Shown: one piece after another, positions 1 to 11,047 of the stretch
Position numbering within the stretch: the stretch's first letter is position 1
Layout: each line of letters opens with the position of its first letter
Assembly (NCBI GenBank): GCA_036924285.1
Contig: JAYKYS010000002.1
Location: forward strand, 43,973,501-44,037,500
DNA length: 64,000 nucleotides
Source of the DNA: Asterella californica
Lineage: Eukaryota; Streptophyta; Marchantiopsida; Marchantiales; Aytoniaceae
Direction: 5' to 3'
Position numbers and translations under genes: made by a program
Notes under the pieces: model-generated
Told to the model about the DNA's origin: nothing
Database searches by the model: none
The model's input: the letters and a program-made list of their open reading frames with translations, nothing else

Positions 1-655
1 CCCCAAGAGGGCCCCAGACGAACGCTGACCTAAGGGGGCGAGTCTGAGAACGGACTGAAACATGAGTCTCAGACATAGGTCCGAGACGCGGGACCGAGAC
101 GTGGGTCCGAGACGCAGACGAACCACAGGGTTCGACCCTGGGTCTGGACCACAGGTTTTCGGAAAAACTGCTAAGTGTTGGAGCTCCAGGGACGTTTTAG
201 GTCGTGGACGGAGCTCCACGTAAGATCTCGAGGCGAGTGAGATATCATTGGAAAGATCTCGTCGAGAGCTTTCCAGTGATATATAACACTCCTCAATCTG
301 ACCTCCGAGCTGGAAGTTATGGCCGAACCACAATCGGGTTGTGGTATAATTTTCAGGGACCAAAGAGGAGGACGGGGCCGCCGATCCCCAGAAGTATATA
401 TGAGGGGGGCTCGATGCCTGGGTGGGCCAGGACGAGTCACCCGACCCCAGGGTTCGGCGGGCGGACTCTGGGGGCATGAGGTGATGGCTGGGCCAGTTCC
501 AAGGCACGTTCCGATCTAGACTTGAGCGTCTTGACTTAGGAACGATGTAAGGGCTGGGGCAAGACTAAGGAACGAGTCGGCGGGTTAGACCACCGTTCGG
601 GAGCCTGGACCCAGACGGACATCACGGACGGTTGGGCCGCTAGGTGTGCTGGAGG
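1..655 (+). repeat. Truncated inverted LTR of the Element 1 family
   Basis: This stretch is the reverse complement of the LTR at 656-1783, starting near its GTCTCGGACCCAC-rich part and running inward. It breaks off at 655, where the inverted copy is interrupted and the next LTR begins. It is an opposite-orientation LTR of the same family, cut at the window edge on one side and at the junction on the other. It contains no gene: the short open frames here are LTR translation shadows that recur, mirrored, in every copy. Confidence 0.85.
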
Positions 656-1783
656 TTTCGCGCACCTACCGCCTTGTTGCGCCAGCGGAAGCTCTAGCTC
701 AATAGGTCGCAAACTTTACACCGCTAACCTGCAAACACAATCACAAGTTAGCGTCCATGCACCACTTACCTTAGTTCTGTTTGGTCCGGACCGGAGCCGG
801 ACCGTCTCCCTAATCATCAAGCTCAGCAATCCTAAGTCCCGACTTAGATCCGTCTAAGTCGGTCCCAAACATGAGCAAGTCACAGTATGACTTGGGGCGG
901 ACTTCCCATAAAGTCCAGGGTCCTAAACGGTGCCTCCAGCACACCTAGCGGTCCAACCGCCCGTGATGTCCGTCTGGGTCCAGGCTCCCGAACGGTGGTC
1001 TAACCCGCCGACTCGTTCCCTAGTCTTGCCCCAGCCCTTACATCGTTCCTAAGTCAAGACGCTCAAGTCTAGATCGGAACGTGCCTTGGAACTGGCCCAG
1101 CCATCACCTCATGCCCCCAGAGTCCGCCCGCCGAACCCTGGGGTCGGGTGACTCGTCCTGGCCCACCCAGGCATCGAGCCCCCCTCATATATACTTCTGG
1201 GGATCGGCGGTCCCGTCCTCCTCTTTGGTCCCTAAAAATTATACCACAACCCGATTGTGGTTCGGCCATAACTTCCAGCTCGGAGGTCAGATTGAGGAGT
1301 GTTATATATCACTGGAAAGCTTTCGACGAGATCTTTCCAATGATACCTCACTCGCCTCGAGATCTTACGTGGAGCTCCGTCCACGACGTAAAACGTCCCT
1401 GGAGCTCCAACACTTAGCAGTTTTTCCGAAAACCTGTGGTCCAGACCCAGGGTCGAACCCTGTGGTTCGTCTGCGTCTCGGACCCACGTCTCGGTCCCGC
1501 GTCTCGGACCCACGTCTCAGACCTATGTCTGAGACTCATGTTTCAGTCCGTTCTCAGACTCGCCCCCTTAGGTCAGCGTTCGTCTGGGGTCCTCTTGGGG
1601 TAGGCCTTTATGTCCTAACCCAAGGTTCCAACCTTGGTTCAGAGAACCACTTAGGGTTCATCTGATCCCGACTTGCCGGTCACGCCGTTAAGTCCTACTC
1701 GCAGCGTTCACAACCTAGCGCAAGTCCGCTAGGGTTCTGTTGTTCGCGTCTGCGCCCGATCTTGAGAATGAGGGGCGCGACAC
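656..1783 (-). repeat. Element 1 3' LTR
   Basis: Direct copy of 7206-8331. On the minus strand it begins TGTCGCGCCCC right after a purine tract. Its other end reads ...GTGCGCGAAA, so it lacks the usual terminal CA. It contains an array of short GTCTCGGACCCAC-like units at about 1470-1560. Confidence 0.93.
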
Positions 1784-1797
1784 TCACCCCCACTTTG
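1784..1797 (-). other. Element 1 polypurine tract
   Basis: On the minus strand a purine-rich run (AAAGTGGGGGTGAG) lies immediately before the TGTCGCG start of the 3' LTR. This is the expected place for plus-strand priming during reverse transcription. Confidence 0.75.
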
Positions 1798-2509
1798 GAG
1801 GTTGATGCCCTCATCAACAATGATCCTTTAAGTTAACACCAAGTTCAAAATGGGTAGCCAACCCCTTGGCGTCAGAATTGCGTTCTGGTAGCTAACCCGC
1901 AATTCTCTTCTTGGCTTGAGTCTTAAGTTGTCGCTAGAACACTTAGAAAATTCCAACTAGTCTCGGGAAAAGCCTTACCTTTTTGGCTTACCCTAAACAA
2001 AACTAGTTGACAACTTCTAACCGTTCTACTTAAGACTCTAACTTGCAAACTATAAGTATTCACACCTACTTACAAGGTCCCCCGAAACTCACTTTCCGGT
2101 CGCAATCTAATTTGACTTAGACGCGAGACTAAGTTTACTTTGTAGAAAACCACAAAGCAAGATCACCCCAAGCCCCAAGACAAGTATGAAAGTTCATACT
2201 TGCTTTGCCAACGCTACGGCAAACCTAAGTCTTGACATCAAGACTTAGTCTTGATTTAGATGCTTATCCAAACCAGCTCGCTTCCTTTGAGTGTGCTTCG
2301 TTCCTCCTCTTGACAACATCCTAGGCATCTGATCAGAACTAGTCATAGCCATGCACTACCAATACACTTAGACAATTTTTCAAGAAACAAAATCTTTATT
2401 TCCAAACACAAGTAAAGTACAAAGTCCATCGGCCCAAATCGCCTGAAGTTGCTACTCGTATGGTCCGTCGTTTCTTCACCCCTCGCTGGAAGGAGATGTC
2501 CTCATCTTG

Positions 2510-5500
2510 CTAACGCCCTTGTTGTCCTTGTCTCCGTTTGAACAGGTCCAATACTTCGCTCGCATGTGCGAGATCTTCCTCTGGCACCCAAGTTGTTTCC
2601 TTCAAATGGTAACCACGCCATTTGACCAAGTACTCCATCCGGTTTGATTTGCGCCGAGATCGCAAAATGGACTCCATCTCATATTCTGCTTCGCCTTGCA
2701 CGACATCAGGTTGAGGCCTGAGTACTTGTTTGCGCTCCGGCCGCAAATCATCCTTGAAGTATTTCTTTAATAAAGAAACATGGAAAGTCGGATGCAACTG
2801 CCACTCGCGAGGAAGGTCTAAGGTATAGACGTCTTCGTGCGGATTCTTGACAATGACAAAAGGTCCCGCGAACTTTGATGAGAACTTCGCCGATATATCC
2901 TTCGGAAGTGTGAAGTTTTTCACACTTAATCATACTTCTTCGCCCACTTGAAACGTCACTTGCCGCCGATGTTTGTTTACCTGCTTCGTGTACCGTTGCT
3001 GCGCCTTCTCGAGGTTCTTCTTAACTTGCTCCTCGCGCCGCTGCATTGCCGCCACCAACTCTTCAGCTGATGTTTGCCGTGTTCTTGGTCGTGCCGATGT
3101 AGAACTCCCTGCAAGAGTCAAGTCAAGAGGCCTTTCTGGCTCACGTCCGTAAGCCAGCAAGAAGGGCGATTCACCGGTTGCCGAATGCTTCGTGGAATTG
3201 TAGCAATACTCCGCAAGACTGAGCCACTCCGCCCAATCACTTTGGTCTGCGCTCACATAATTCCTCAAGTATTGATTTAGAACCGAGTTAACTCGTTCTG
3301 TTTGCCCATCTGTTTCCGGATGAAAGGCGGTACTAAATTTTAATTTAGTCCCCAATTTTTGGAACAAGTGTTTCCAAAAGGCACTTGTGAACTTAGAGTC
3401 TCTGTCGGAAATAATACTCCGAGGTAATCCATGTGAACGCCACCAAGTATCTAGGAACAACCGAGAAGTCGTGAACGCTGTTGCAGTGTCTAAGGTCGGA
3501 GCAAACTTCGCTAGTTTGCTAAACCGATCAACTATCACAAAAATTACGTTGTATCCATTTGAGTCAGACAGAGAGGTAATGAAGTCCATGCTAATGCTTT
3601 CCCAAGGTCTGGCTGGAATCGGTAAAGGATGAAGCAATCCTTGTTTCTTCTCATAAGAAACGTGATTCGCTTGACAGGTTACGCATGTTTTCACAAAGTG
3701 GGAAACATCGTCTTTCATGTGGGGCCAATAAAACTTTTTAGCGATTACTGCTAAAGTGGACTTTTCTCCTTTATGGCCTGATAAGGGCACATCGTGAGAT
3801 TCTTTTAACAACTTGGTCCTAAGTTTTCCTTGTCCCACATAAACCCGACTTTGTTTGAACATGAGTAAACCATGTCTTAGCTGCATTTTCTGCAACTTCA
3901 CCCCTCGCTTGAGTTGTTCCAGGTACTCCTTCGCTTGGTCATCACCCATGTAACCTTCACGTATTCGCCTCTCCAAATCTGACTCCTTAGGATACATAGC
4001 CCGCAAAATCTATGTTGACGATGGAAGATATTCCTCCTTGCAACTCAAGGCGTCAGGAACCACATTGTCCTTTCCCGCTTTGTGGATTAATTCCACATTC
4101 ATGAGCGCCAGGGTATCATGCCACCGTAGTTGCTTCGGCGTCACCCGATCTTGTGTTTCAAAGTACTTGAGCGAGATGTTATCAGTATACACTTGGGTCT
4201 TGTGAAGTCCCAAGTAATGCCGCCATTTCCTCAAGCAATGAACCACCGCAAACAGTTCCTTCTCGTGAGTCGGCCATCGACTCTCTGTCCCAGATAGCTT
4301 TTTGCTTTCGTACGCTACAGGTTTTCCATCCTGCACCAACACTCCGCCAATCGCATAGTCGCTCGCGTCCGTGTGCACCTCGAATGGTTTGTCGAACTCC
4401 GGCAGTTTCAATACTGGCGCCTTTGACAAAATAGCTTTGATCGTCTGAAACGCATCATCCACCTCCTTGGTCCAACTTACCTGTGCGTCTTTGCCCGTCC
4501 AGTCCGTCAGCGGCTTCGCGATCTTTGAAAACCCCTTCACATACTTGCGGTAGAACTGCGCCAATCCTAAGAATCGCCGCATCCCCTTCACTGTAGTCGG
4601 AGGCTCCCAAGTCACAATCGCATCCACCTTCTGCATATCCGGGCCGACTCCTTCTGCACTAATTACATGTCCCAAGAAGTTAATGCGCTCCAAACCAAAC
4701 TCACTCTTGTCAATGTTGGCAAACAGCTTATGCTCACGCAGCTTCGTCAACACCACCCGTAGCTGCTCCGCGTGCGACTCCAAGGTTTTGGAGTAGATCA
4801 AGATGTCGTCGATGTAAACGATGACAAACTCATCCATCTCCTCGCGAAAAATTGTGTTCATCAATGTAGTGAATGTCGAAGGGGCGTTGCAGAGTCCAAA
4901 TGGCATCACCACGAATTCAAACGATCCGTATCTGGTTCGACAAGCGGTCTTCTCAACATCTGGGTCAGCTATCCGGATCTGGTAATATCCTGACTTCAAG
5001 TCTATCCTGCTGAAGTACTTCGCACCCGCTAACCTATCAAAGAGGTCATCTATCCTTGGCAAGGGATAGTTATTCTTCACCGTCACCTTATTGAGTGCAC
5101 GATAATCTACGCAGAGTCGTAACTTCCCATCCTTCTTCTTTGCAAAAAGAACTGGGGCTCCATAAGGTGACTTGCTGGTTCGAATATATCCCCGCGCTAA
5201 TAGCTCGCCGAGTTGTCTTTTCAACTCAAGGAGTTCCACCTGATTGAGTCGATAAGGGGCTTTGGAAGGTGGTTCTGATCCTGGCAAGACCTCGATCTTG
5301 TGATCCACCACCCGCCTTGGAGGTAACTCAGCAGGTAACTCGTCCGTCAAGACATCCTCAAACTCCTTAATCACTTCGCGAAGCACCTCCGGAAGTTTAG
5401 TCGCGTCTCCTGATGTTTCCTCTTGTCTGTCACCCGCCATCAAATCTGCAACCCGCATCAAACACATGACTCCGTCGTTGAAGTCCATCTGTTTGCCTTT

Positions 5501-7084
5501 GATCAAATTCACCGCAAAGTCATCAATCTTCCGCGCCTTCCGGATCAGCCTCACTCCCAGCTTCCGCCCTTTAACTCTGACATTCAACCTCAAAGGTCTC
5601 CGTCTAAGTTCCACGTCGAACCTATCTAAGAAAGTGTTCCCCAAAACCGCATGGATATCATCCATCTCGCACACCGTGAAGTTCTCTGTGAACTCCAACT
5701 TCCCACACACAAATCGTACGTCCAAGGCTACTTCAGAAGTTTGGTACGTCTTGCCCTTGGCAAAGCGCACTTGAATAGGCTTGTCTGCCTTGGAAGTAGA
5801 CAAGCCCAACTTCTTCACCAACTTCGGACTTATGAAGGAGTGAGTCGCTCCTGTGTCCACAAGAAAAGTAACATCACGGTTAGCAACCTTGGCTTGTAGA
5901 AACATCAATCCCGGCGTCTTCTTCGTGGTTCTCAAGGTCACAGTCATCTGGCCCTCCAACAAGTCCTTTGCAACAAACGCACTCATGCTACAGTTACTAA
6001 CCTTAGGTTTCGTACACCCCTTAGCAATATGGCCCGCCTCGCCACAGTTGTAGCAAGTAAACTTAGCGCCATTGCCCTTCTGAGGTGTCTGCCCCTTAGG
6101 TTTTACTCCTGTTTGCTGCCGCTTTGCTGCCGGGGCAGAAGTATCCTTCCGATCCTTCTCACCCCCATCCCACTGTCGCTTGAAGCCCTTGTTCTTCTTT
6201 TGGAACTTGTCCGTGCTGCGTGGTTCAAAGGGTTTCTGCTGCTGGACTTCGTCGTCCCCAATTTGCTCCGCTAGCTTCAAAAGTTCGGCACTTGTCTCTG
6301 GTAGCTTTGGCATCCGAAAGAGAGCCTTCTCCGAGCTAGACTTGAGTCCCCCAATGAATATACATATCTTGGTCTCCTCAGTCCACTTGGAGAACGAATC
6401 CAGCTTGGCACTGAACTCGCGCACGTAAGCGCTTAAGGTCCCCGTCTGCTTCAGTCTCACCAACTCAACACCGTCCCGAATCCTTTGATACTCCGGAGTG
6501 AATCGTCCTGCAAGCAACTCCTTGAACTCCTTCCAACTAAGCGCCGAGACAGTCAAGGCATGCTCATCCCGGTGTGCAGTCCACCAGAGAAGCGCATGGT
6601 CCTTCAAGAACGTAACCGCCGCTCTCACCTTGTCAGATTCCTTAGCCTGTTGCGCCTCAAAGTATAGATCCAACTCAGTTAAGAAATCCTTAACCTTGCG
6701 AGCCCGTCCTATACCTGAAAACGGGGTCGGCAAATTCGTCTTACAAAGCTTCTTGGTAGACGAGGAACTTCCTTGGCCTGCCTCAAGCTCGGCGATACGT
6801 TTATCCCTGGAGGCCATGCCTTCCTGCATGGTCTTCATCATCTTGATGAGTTCCGCATACAAGGCTCCTTGACTATCCGTGCCTGAATCGTTAGATACCG
6901 CTGGCAAGACTCCATCTTGCTGCACCGATACCGCAGCTGGTACAGGGCTCCCTTGACGTTGGGGCGAAGGTTGTCGGTTGTCGTCCCTTGACTATGCCTC
7001 GGGGCTAGCTCGAGTCGATCTGTTCCCGTTAGCCGCTCCTCGTTTCTTGGTCTTCCTCCTGGAACTCTGTCCGTCCTCGGCCAT
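2510..7084 (-). pseudogene. Element 1 gag-pol with chromodomain, three in-frame nonsense codons
   Basis: A single reading frame runs from an ATG at 7084 (start MAEDGQSS) to 2510. It is broken only by nonsense codons: TAG at 6992-6994, TAG at 4010-4012 and TGA at 2930-2932. The apparent start at 6925 is a GTG, so 7084 is the better start. Numbering from 6925, a gag domain is followed by a CCHC knuckle ([14 protein letters not shown], about 291-304), protease DTGA (357-360), RT with YIDD (704-707) and RNase H with TDASD (852-856). After the second stop comes integrase (HHCC zinc site, then DDE residues in ISDRDSKF and DGQTERVN). After the third stop comes the integrase tail GPF segment and a chromodomain with cage-type aromatic residues (VKWRGY, TTWVP). 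The TGA sits where the family normally has Trp. Non-functional as read, unless stops are read through. Confidence 0.93.
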
Positions 7085-7190
7085 CGCTCCAAGTGTTCAC
7101 CTAGAAACGCTGATCCGCTTCGTGTCTCGCGTCCCTCCTCAAGCGTCCAGCCTTCAACCGCTACCTCAAGTTCTCGCTCACCGAAGCGTC

Positions 7191-7203
7191 GGCTCTGATA
7201 TCA
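7191..7203 (-). other. Element 1 primer-binding site (tRNA-iMet type)
   Basis: On the minus strand TGATATCAGAGCC follows the 5' LTR within 2-3 bases. Plant elements primed by initiator tRNA-Met carry TGGTATCAGAGC here, so this is that site with one G-to-A change, another sign of decay. Confidence 0.85.
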
Positions 7204-7205
7204 CT

Positions 7206-8331
7206 TTTCGCGCACCTACCGCCTTGTTGCGTCAGCGGAAGCTCTAGCTCAATAGGTCGCAAACTTTACACCGCTAACCTGCAAACACAATCACAAGTTA
7301 GCGTCCATGCACCACTTACCTTAGTTCTGTTTGGTCCGGACCGGAGCCGGACCGTCTCCCTAATCATCAAGCTCAGCAATCCTAAGTCCCGACTTAGATC
7401 CGCCTAAGTCGGTCCCAAACATGAGCAAGTCACAATATGACTTGGGGCGGACTTCCCATAAAGTCCAGGGTCCTAAACGGTGCCTCCAGCACACCTAGCG
7501 GCCCAACCGCCCGTGATGTCCGTCTGGGTCCAGGCTCCCGAACGGTAGTCTAACCCGCCGACTCGTTCCCTAGTCTTGCCCCAGCCCTTACATCGTTCCT
7601 AAGTCAAGACGCTCAAGTCTAGATCGGAACGTGCCTTGGAACTGGCCCAGCCATCACCTCATGCCCCCAGAGTCCGCCCGCCGAACCCTGGGGTCGGATG
7701 ACTCGTCCTGGCCCACCCAGGCATCGAGCCCCCCTCATATATACTTTTGGGGATCGGCGGCCCCGTCCTCCTCTTTGGTCCCTGAAAATTATACCACAAC
7801 CCGATTGTGGTCCGGCCATAACTTCCAGCTCGGACGTCAGATTGAGGAGTGTTATATATCACTGGAAGCTCTCGACGAGATCTTTCCAATGATACCTCAC
7901 TCGCCTCGAGATCTTACGTGGAGCTCCGTCCACGACCTAAAACGTCCCTGGAGCTCCAACACTTAGCAGTTTTTCCGAAAACCTGTGGTCCAGACCCATG
8001 GTCGAACCCTGTGGTTCGTCTGCGTCTCGGACCCACGTCTCGGTCCTGCGTCTCGGACCCACGTCTCAGACCTATGTCTGAGACTCATGTTTCAGTCCGT
8101 TCTCAGACTCGCCCCCTTAGGTCAGCGTTCGTCTGGGGCCCTCTTGGGGTAGGCCTTTATGTCCTAACCCAAGGTTCCAACCTTGGTTCAGAGAACCACT
8201 TAGGGTTCATCTGATCCCGACTTGCCGGTCACGCCGTTAAGTCCTACTCGCAGCGTTCACAACCTAGCGCAAGTCCGCTAGGGTTCTGTTGTTCGCGTCT
8301 GCGCCCGATCTTGAGAATGAGGGGCGCGACA
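7206..8331 (-). repeat. Element 1 5' LTR
   Basis: Transcription runs leftward. A TATA-like TATATATGAGG lies on the minus strand at 7733-7743, about 590 bases into the LTR from 8331, a plausible U3 promoter. Open frames on either strand inside it are mirrored in all LTR copies and have no domain; they are shadows. Confidence 0.93.
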
Positions 8332-8650
8332 TGTTTGCAAAGGTGGAGAATGAAGAAAAGAGAGACGTTTGGTGCCAAGTTGGTCAGCAGACTTCAGACT
8401 TGGAACCACTGCCGTTCAATGAGGAGTTCTACACAGATAAGTTCCGTGATATTGGATTTTATCTGAGTTCGTTACGCAGAAGAGAAGGATGGAGTGATAC
8501 AGAGTTCAAGGAGATCAGACGGAAGGCGTACAACTACCTTCTACGTGAAGGTTATCTGTGGAAACATCCGAAGAGAAGAGACGGGATGCTTGCTAGAGTG
8601 GTGGATGATCAACCGACGAAGCTGAATCTGCTGAAAGAGTTTCATGACTC
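8332..8650 (+). pseudogene. Ty3/gypsy pol fragment (RNase H to integrase zinc region)
   Basis: An open frame of about 105 codons starts abruptly at the edge of Element 1. It reads like the linker and N-terminal part of a Ty3 integrase: acidic region, then YLLREGYLWKHPKRRDGM and LLKEFHDS, where the family continues to the HHCC zinc site. It stops at about 8650, where sequence of the long-LTR family begins in the opposite orientation. Both ends are cut by other elements. Its style resembles the decayed RT at 62.8-63.9 kb more than Elements 1-3, but that link is a guess. Confidence 0.7.
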
Positions 8651-9046
8651 AAGGTCTTTACCCGTGCGTCTTTTGCTTCTTCCTCTGGTCGGAGGCATCC
8701 ACCAGAGTGCTGAGAAGAGATGTCCCTCTTCTTCTAATACTAGATCCGGTAGACCGAATGACTAAACAACCGATCACAGGTTCGGATCGTCTTCTTCTCC
8801 TGCTTCCTGTTGTACTCACTGCAGTCTTTCAAGATCGAGTCTTCCAAGAAGCTCTTGGGAAGCAGGAAAGCGACTTCTTCCAGTTCCTCCTGATGTATCT
8901 TATCAGCTTCTGGTTGCGGTTCCTGTCTTCTAGCAAGATAGAGTCCCACAACACATTCAACTACAATCGAAGTTAGTTCGAAATGAAACTAACTAATGGT
9001 ACAAAGATCTAGGAAGCTTAGAACAGAAGTTACTAAGATGAAATCC
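8651..9046 (-). pseudogene. Remnant internal region of the long-LTR element (left copy)
   Basis: Read on the minus strand, this follows the primer site at 9047-9061. It matches, with divergence, the stretch at about 23760-24215 in the centre of the inverted repeat; for example, both contain the run encoding LRPEEEA. A short frame at 8740-8949 (69 codons, charged, with LEEVAFLLPKSFLEDSI) may be what is left of a gag N-terminus. The rest of the internal region is missing, since 8650 joins a foreign pol scrap. Confidence 0.6.
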
Positions 9047-9061
9047 TTGGCAGCGGCGCCA
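9047..9061 (-). other. Primer-binding site of the left long-LTR copy
   Basis: The minus strand reads TGGCGCCGCTGCCAA 18 bases after the CA end of the long LTR at 9080. It closely resembles the TGGCGCCGTTGCCGGGG site used by many plant Athila/Tat-type elements. This identifies the big arm as a 5' LTR rather than a terminal inverted repeat of a DNA transposon. Confidence 0.75.
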
Positions 9062-10234
9062 AAAATGGTGCTCACTATATGTAGTGTCGCAGGATTACTC
9101 CTTTTGCCCATTTAGTATACAAGATATCGTTCCCACAGAGGATTTGCACAAGTAACGCTGCTCTAAGTCCTAAGATCTGTTCAAACACACAAACACACGG
9201 GTTTTGTCTAGTAATCCCGTCTTCTCACAAAACCACACGTCTTCCAGACACGCCAAAAGGTGCTCTGGAACTAAACAAACAACTATTAACTAAAATATCA
9301 CACAACTATTCACAGAGAAGCTCGAGAAGACGGTCTTCCTGCTTCCAGGTCACTTCTTCGGTCTTCTCAGTACCATCTTCCCGAAGTAATTCTCGGCTTC
9401 TGGAGGTTCAACTCGGCTTCTCACACCTCTAGAAGACTGCCCTGCTTCGCAGAAGTCAATTAGTACGGCTGTTACACCTTATTCTCGCACTCACATTCCA
9501 ACGGGTCAGATTAATCACAGGGTGTATGCCCCTTGTAGCCTTCCCAGGCTTCTGCCTACGGAAATGATCTTCCTGCAGCACTACAACGACATTCACCTTC
9601 ACGGAAGCTCAATAGAAGTCTCGGAATCTCACTAGAAGAAGTTAAGAAGATGGGGAAGATGAGAGAAGATGGGGAAGAAGAGAAAATCCAAACAAGAGAA
9701 ATCAAGATGAAAAGGAGAAATTAAGATTCCGACATGCTTCTATTCCGGATCCTGACTGACAAGTCATCCCTGCTTGTAATAATTTGGGGAGGAAGACAAC
9801 AAACATGTGTACAGTTGCACCGTCTTCTACTTGAGGATGTCGTCTTCTGTTGTGAGAAGAAGGCTTCTTTCTTCTTCTCTTCGCTGCTCCGACTACTCTG
9901 TCTTCTGGGATCCTTTACCCATAAGACCGTCCGTACGTAGATCATAAGTGCTCTACTGGACGAGCCAAGCTGCAATTCCACAACTGCTGACAGTCACCGC
10001 CACTCAAGAAGAACACTTCCTATGCACAATTGGGAGCGAATTCAAGGAAACCCACCACCCAGAAGCTCATCCTGAAAGGGATGACCGAATAGCAGGGAGC
10101 GAGCCGACATGGACAAAGCTTCTGTACTCAAATCAGCAATCCATTTCCCGAGAAGATGTCACATTGGCATTGGGAAGCTCACTCCCTCTACTTTCTGCGC
10201 CTAGTTCTCGACACAACAGTCTAGCCAACAGGAC

Positions 10235-11034
10235 TGTAAGCCGGCCTGTCTCTCACCCAGGGGTACCTCAGATGACTAGGATTACTAGTGCATCTTAATT
10301 ACAAAGATTCTATCATACCCATGCTCACTTCACTCAACACTCTGACCCGTATGGTCACATCGGTCCCTCTAATAGCGTTCCTGCAAACAAGTTCTAACCC
10401 CGCCCTCCACATTGCATCACATAGTACTCAAGGACTCCCAAGGTCTCCAATGCTCACTTTACTTATAGACAGGAAAATGAGAGTGTCTTCCACCTTCTCA
10501 ACTCCTCCTTATATACTCTACAACTTCTTACCGTGATAACTTTCACTAAGTTATCTTACCTCATGGTAAGTGCGCAATCCAAAATAGTAAAACTTCTAAA
10601 GGCTACTAAGCCTTTAAGAATAGCACACACATTACTTGTTCTACTTTACAAAAGTAAGAGATTCTCCTACTTTAGCTTTTGTAAAGTGTTAACTTTCCAA
10701 ACTATCCAATCGGAAGACGACAACAAACTAATACGTCTTTTGAGGAGCATCTCTAGATCTTTGTGCATGACTTTCCATCATGCATCCAATCAGCGATGGT
10801 CAACAAAGTTACATACTTTTGAGAAGCATATTTAGAGCTCCGCACTTGTCACATAGTGCCATAGTGAAACCTCTAATAGTTTCCTTAACTTAGTTATAAC
10901 TATCTCAGCTAGTTATGACTAGTTTTGATCACTCTAGATTTAGATCTTCGAACTAGAGTAACCTATAAGATAGTCATACCTAATGAAATTTATATAAGCA
11001 CGCACACAAATAATGGGATACTTGTGGTGTGACA
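10235..11034 (-). repeat. Element 2 3' LTR
   Basis: 800 bp, plus strand TGTAAGCC...GTGTGACA. Near-identical to 17149-17948. The purine tract GTCTGGGGGTAAA (minus strand, 11035-11047) directly precedes its TGTCACACC start. Confidence 0.95.
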
Positions 11035-11047
11035 TTTACCCCCAGAC

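Larger units (their letters stand above)
656..8331 (-). mobile_element. Element 1: Ty3/gypsy chromovirus LTR retrotransposon
   Basis: Order on the minus strand: 5' LTR (7206-8331), tRNA-iMet-type primer site (7191-7203), gag-protease-RT-RNase H-integrase-chromodomain frame (7084 to 2510), about 700 bp of non-coding 3' sequence (1798-2509), polypurine tract, 3' LTR (656-1783). The two LTRs are 1126 and 1128 bp and differ at about 18 positions by eye, mostly transitions, so the insertion is not recent. No target-site duplication is seen: the left flank is an inverted LTR piece and the right flank a scrap of another Ty3 pol. This points to rearrangement at one end. The terminal C-terminal chromodomain places it with the chromoviruses. 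Confidence 0.95.

Noticed and set aside
1081..1665. 194-codon plus-strand frame and its mirror copies in 1-500 and 7631-8214
   Set aside because: Lies inside the Element 1 LTR in all copies, antisense to the element, low-complexity, no domain.
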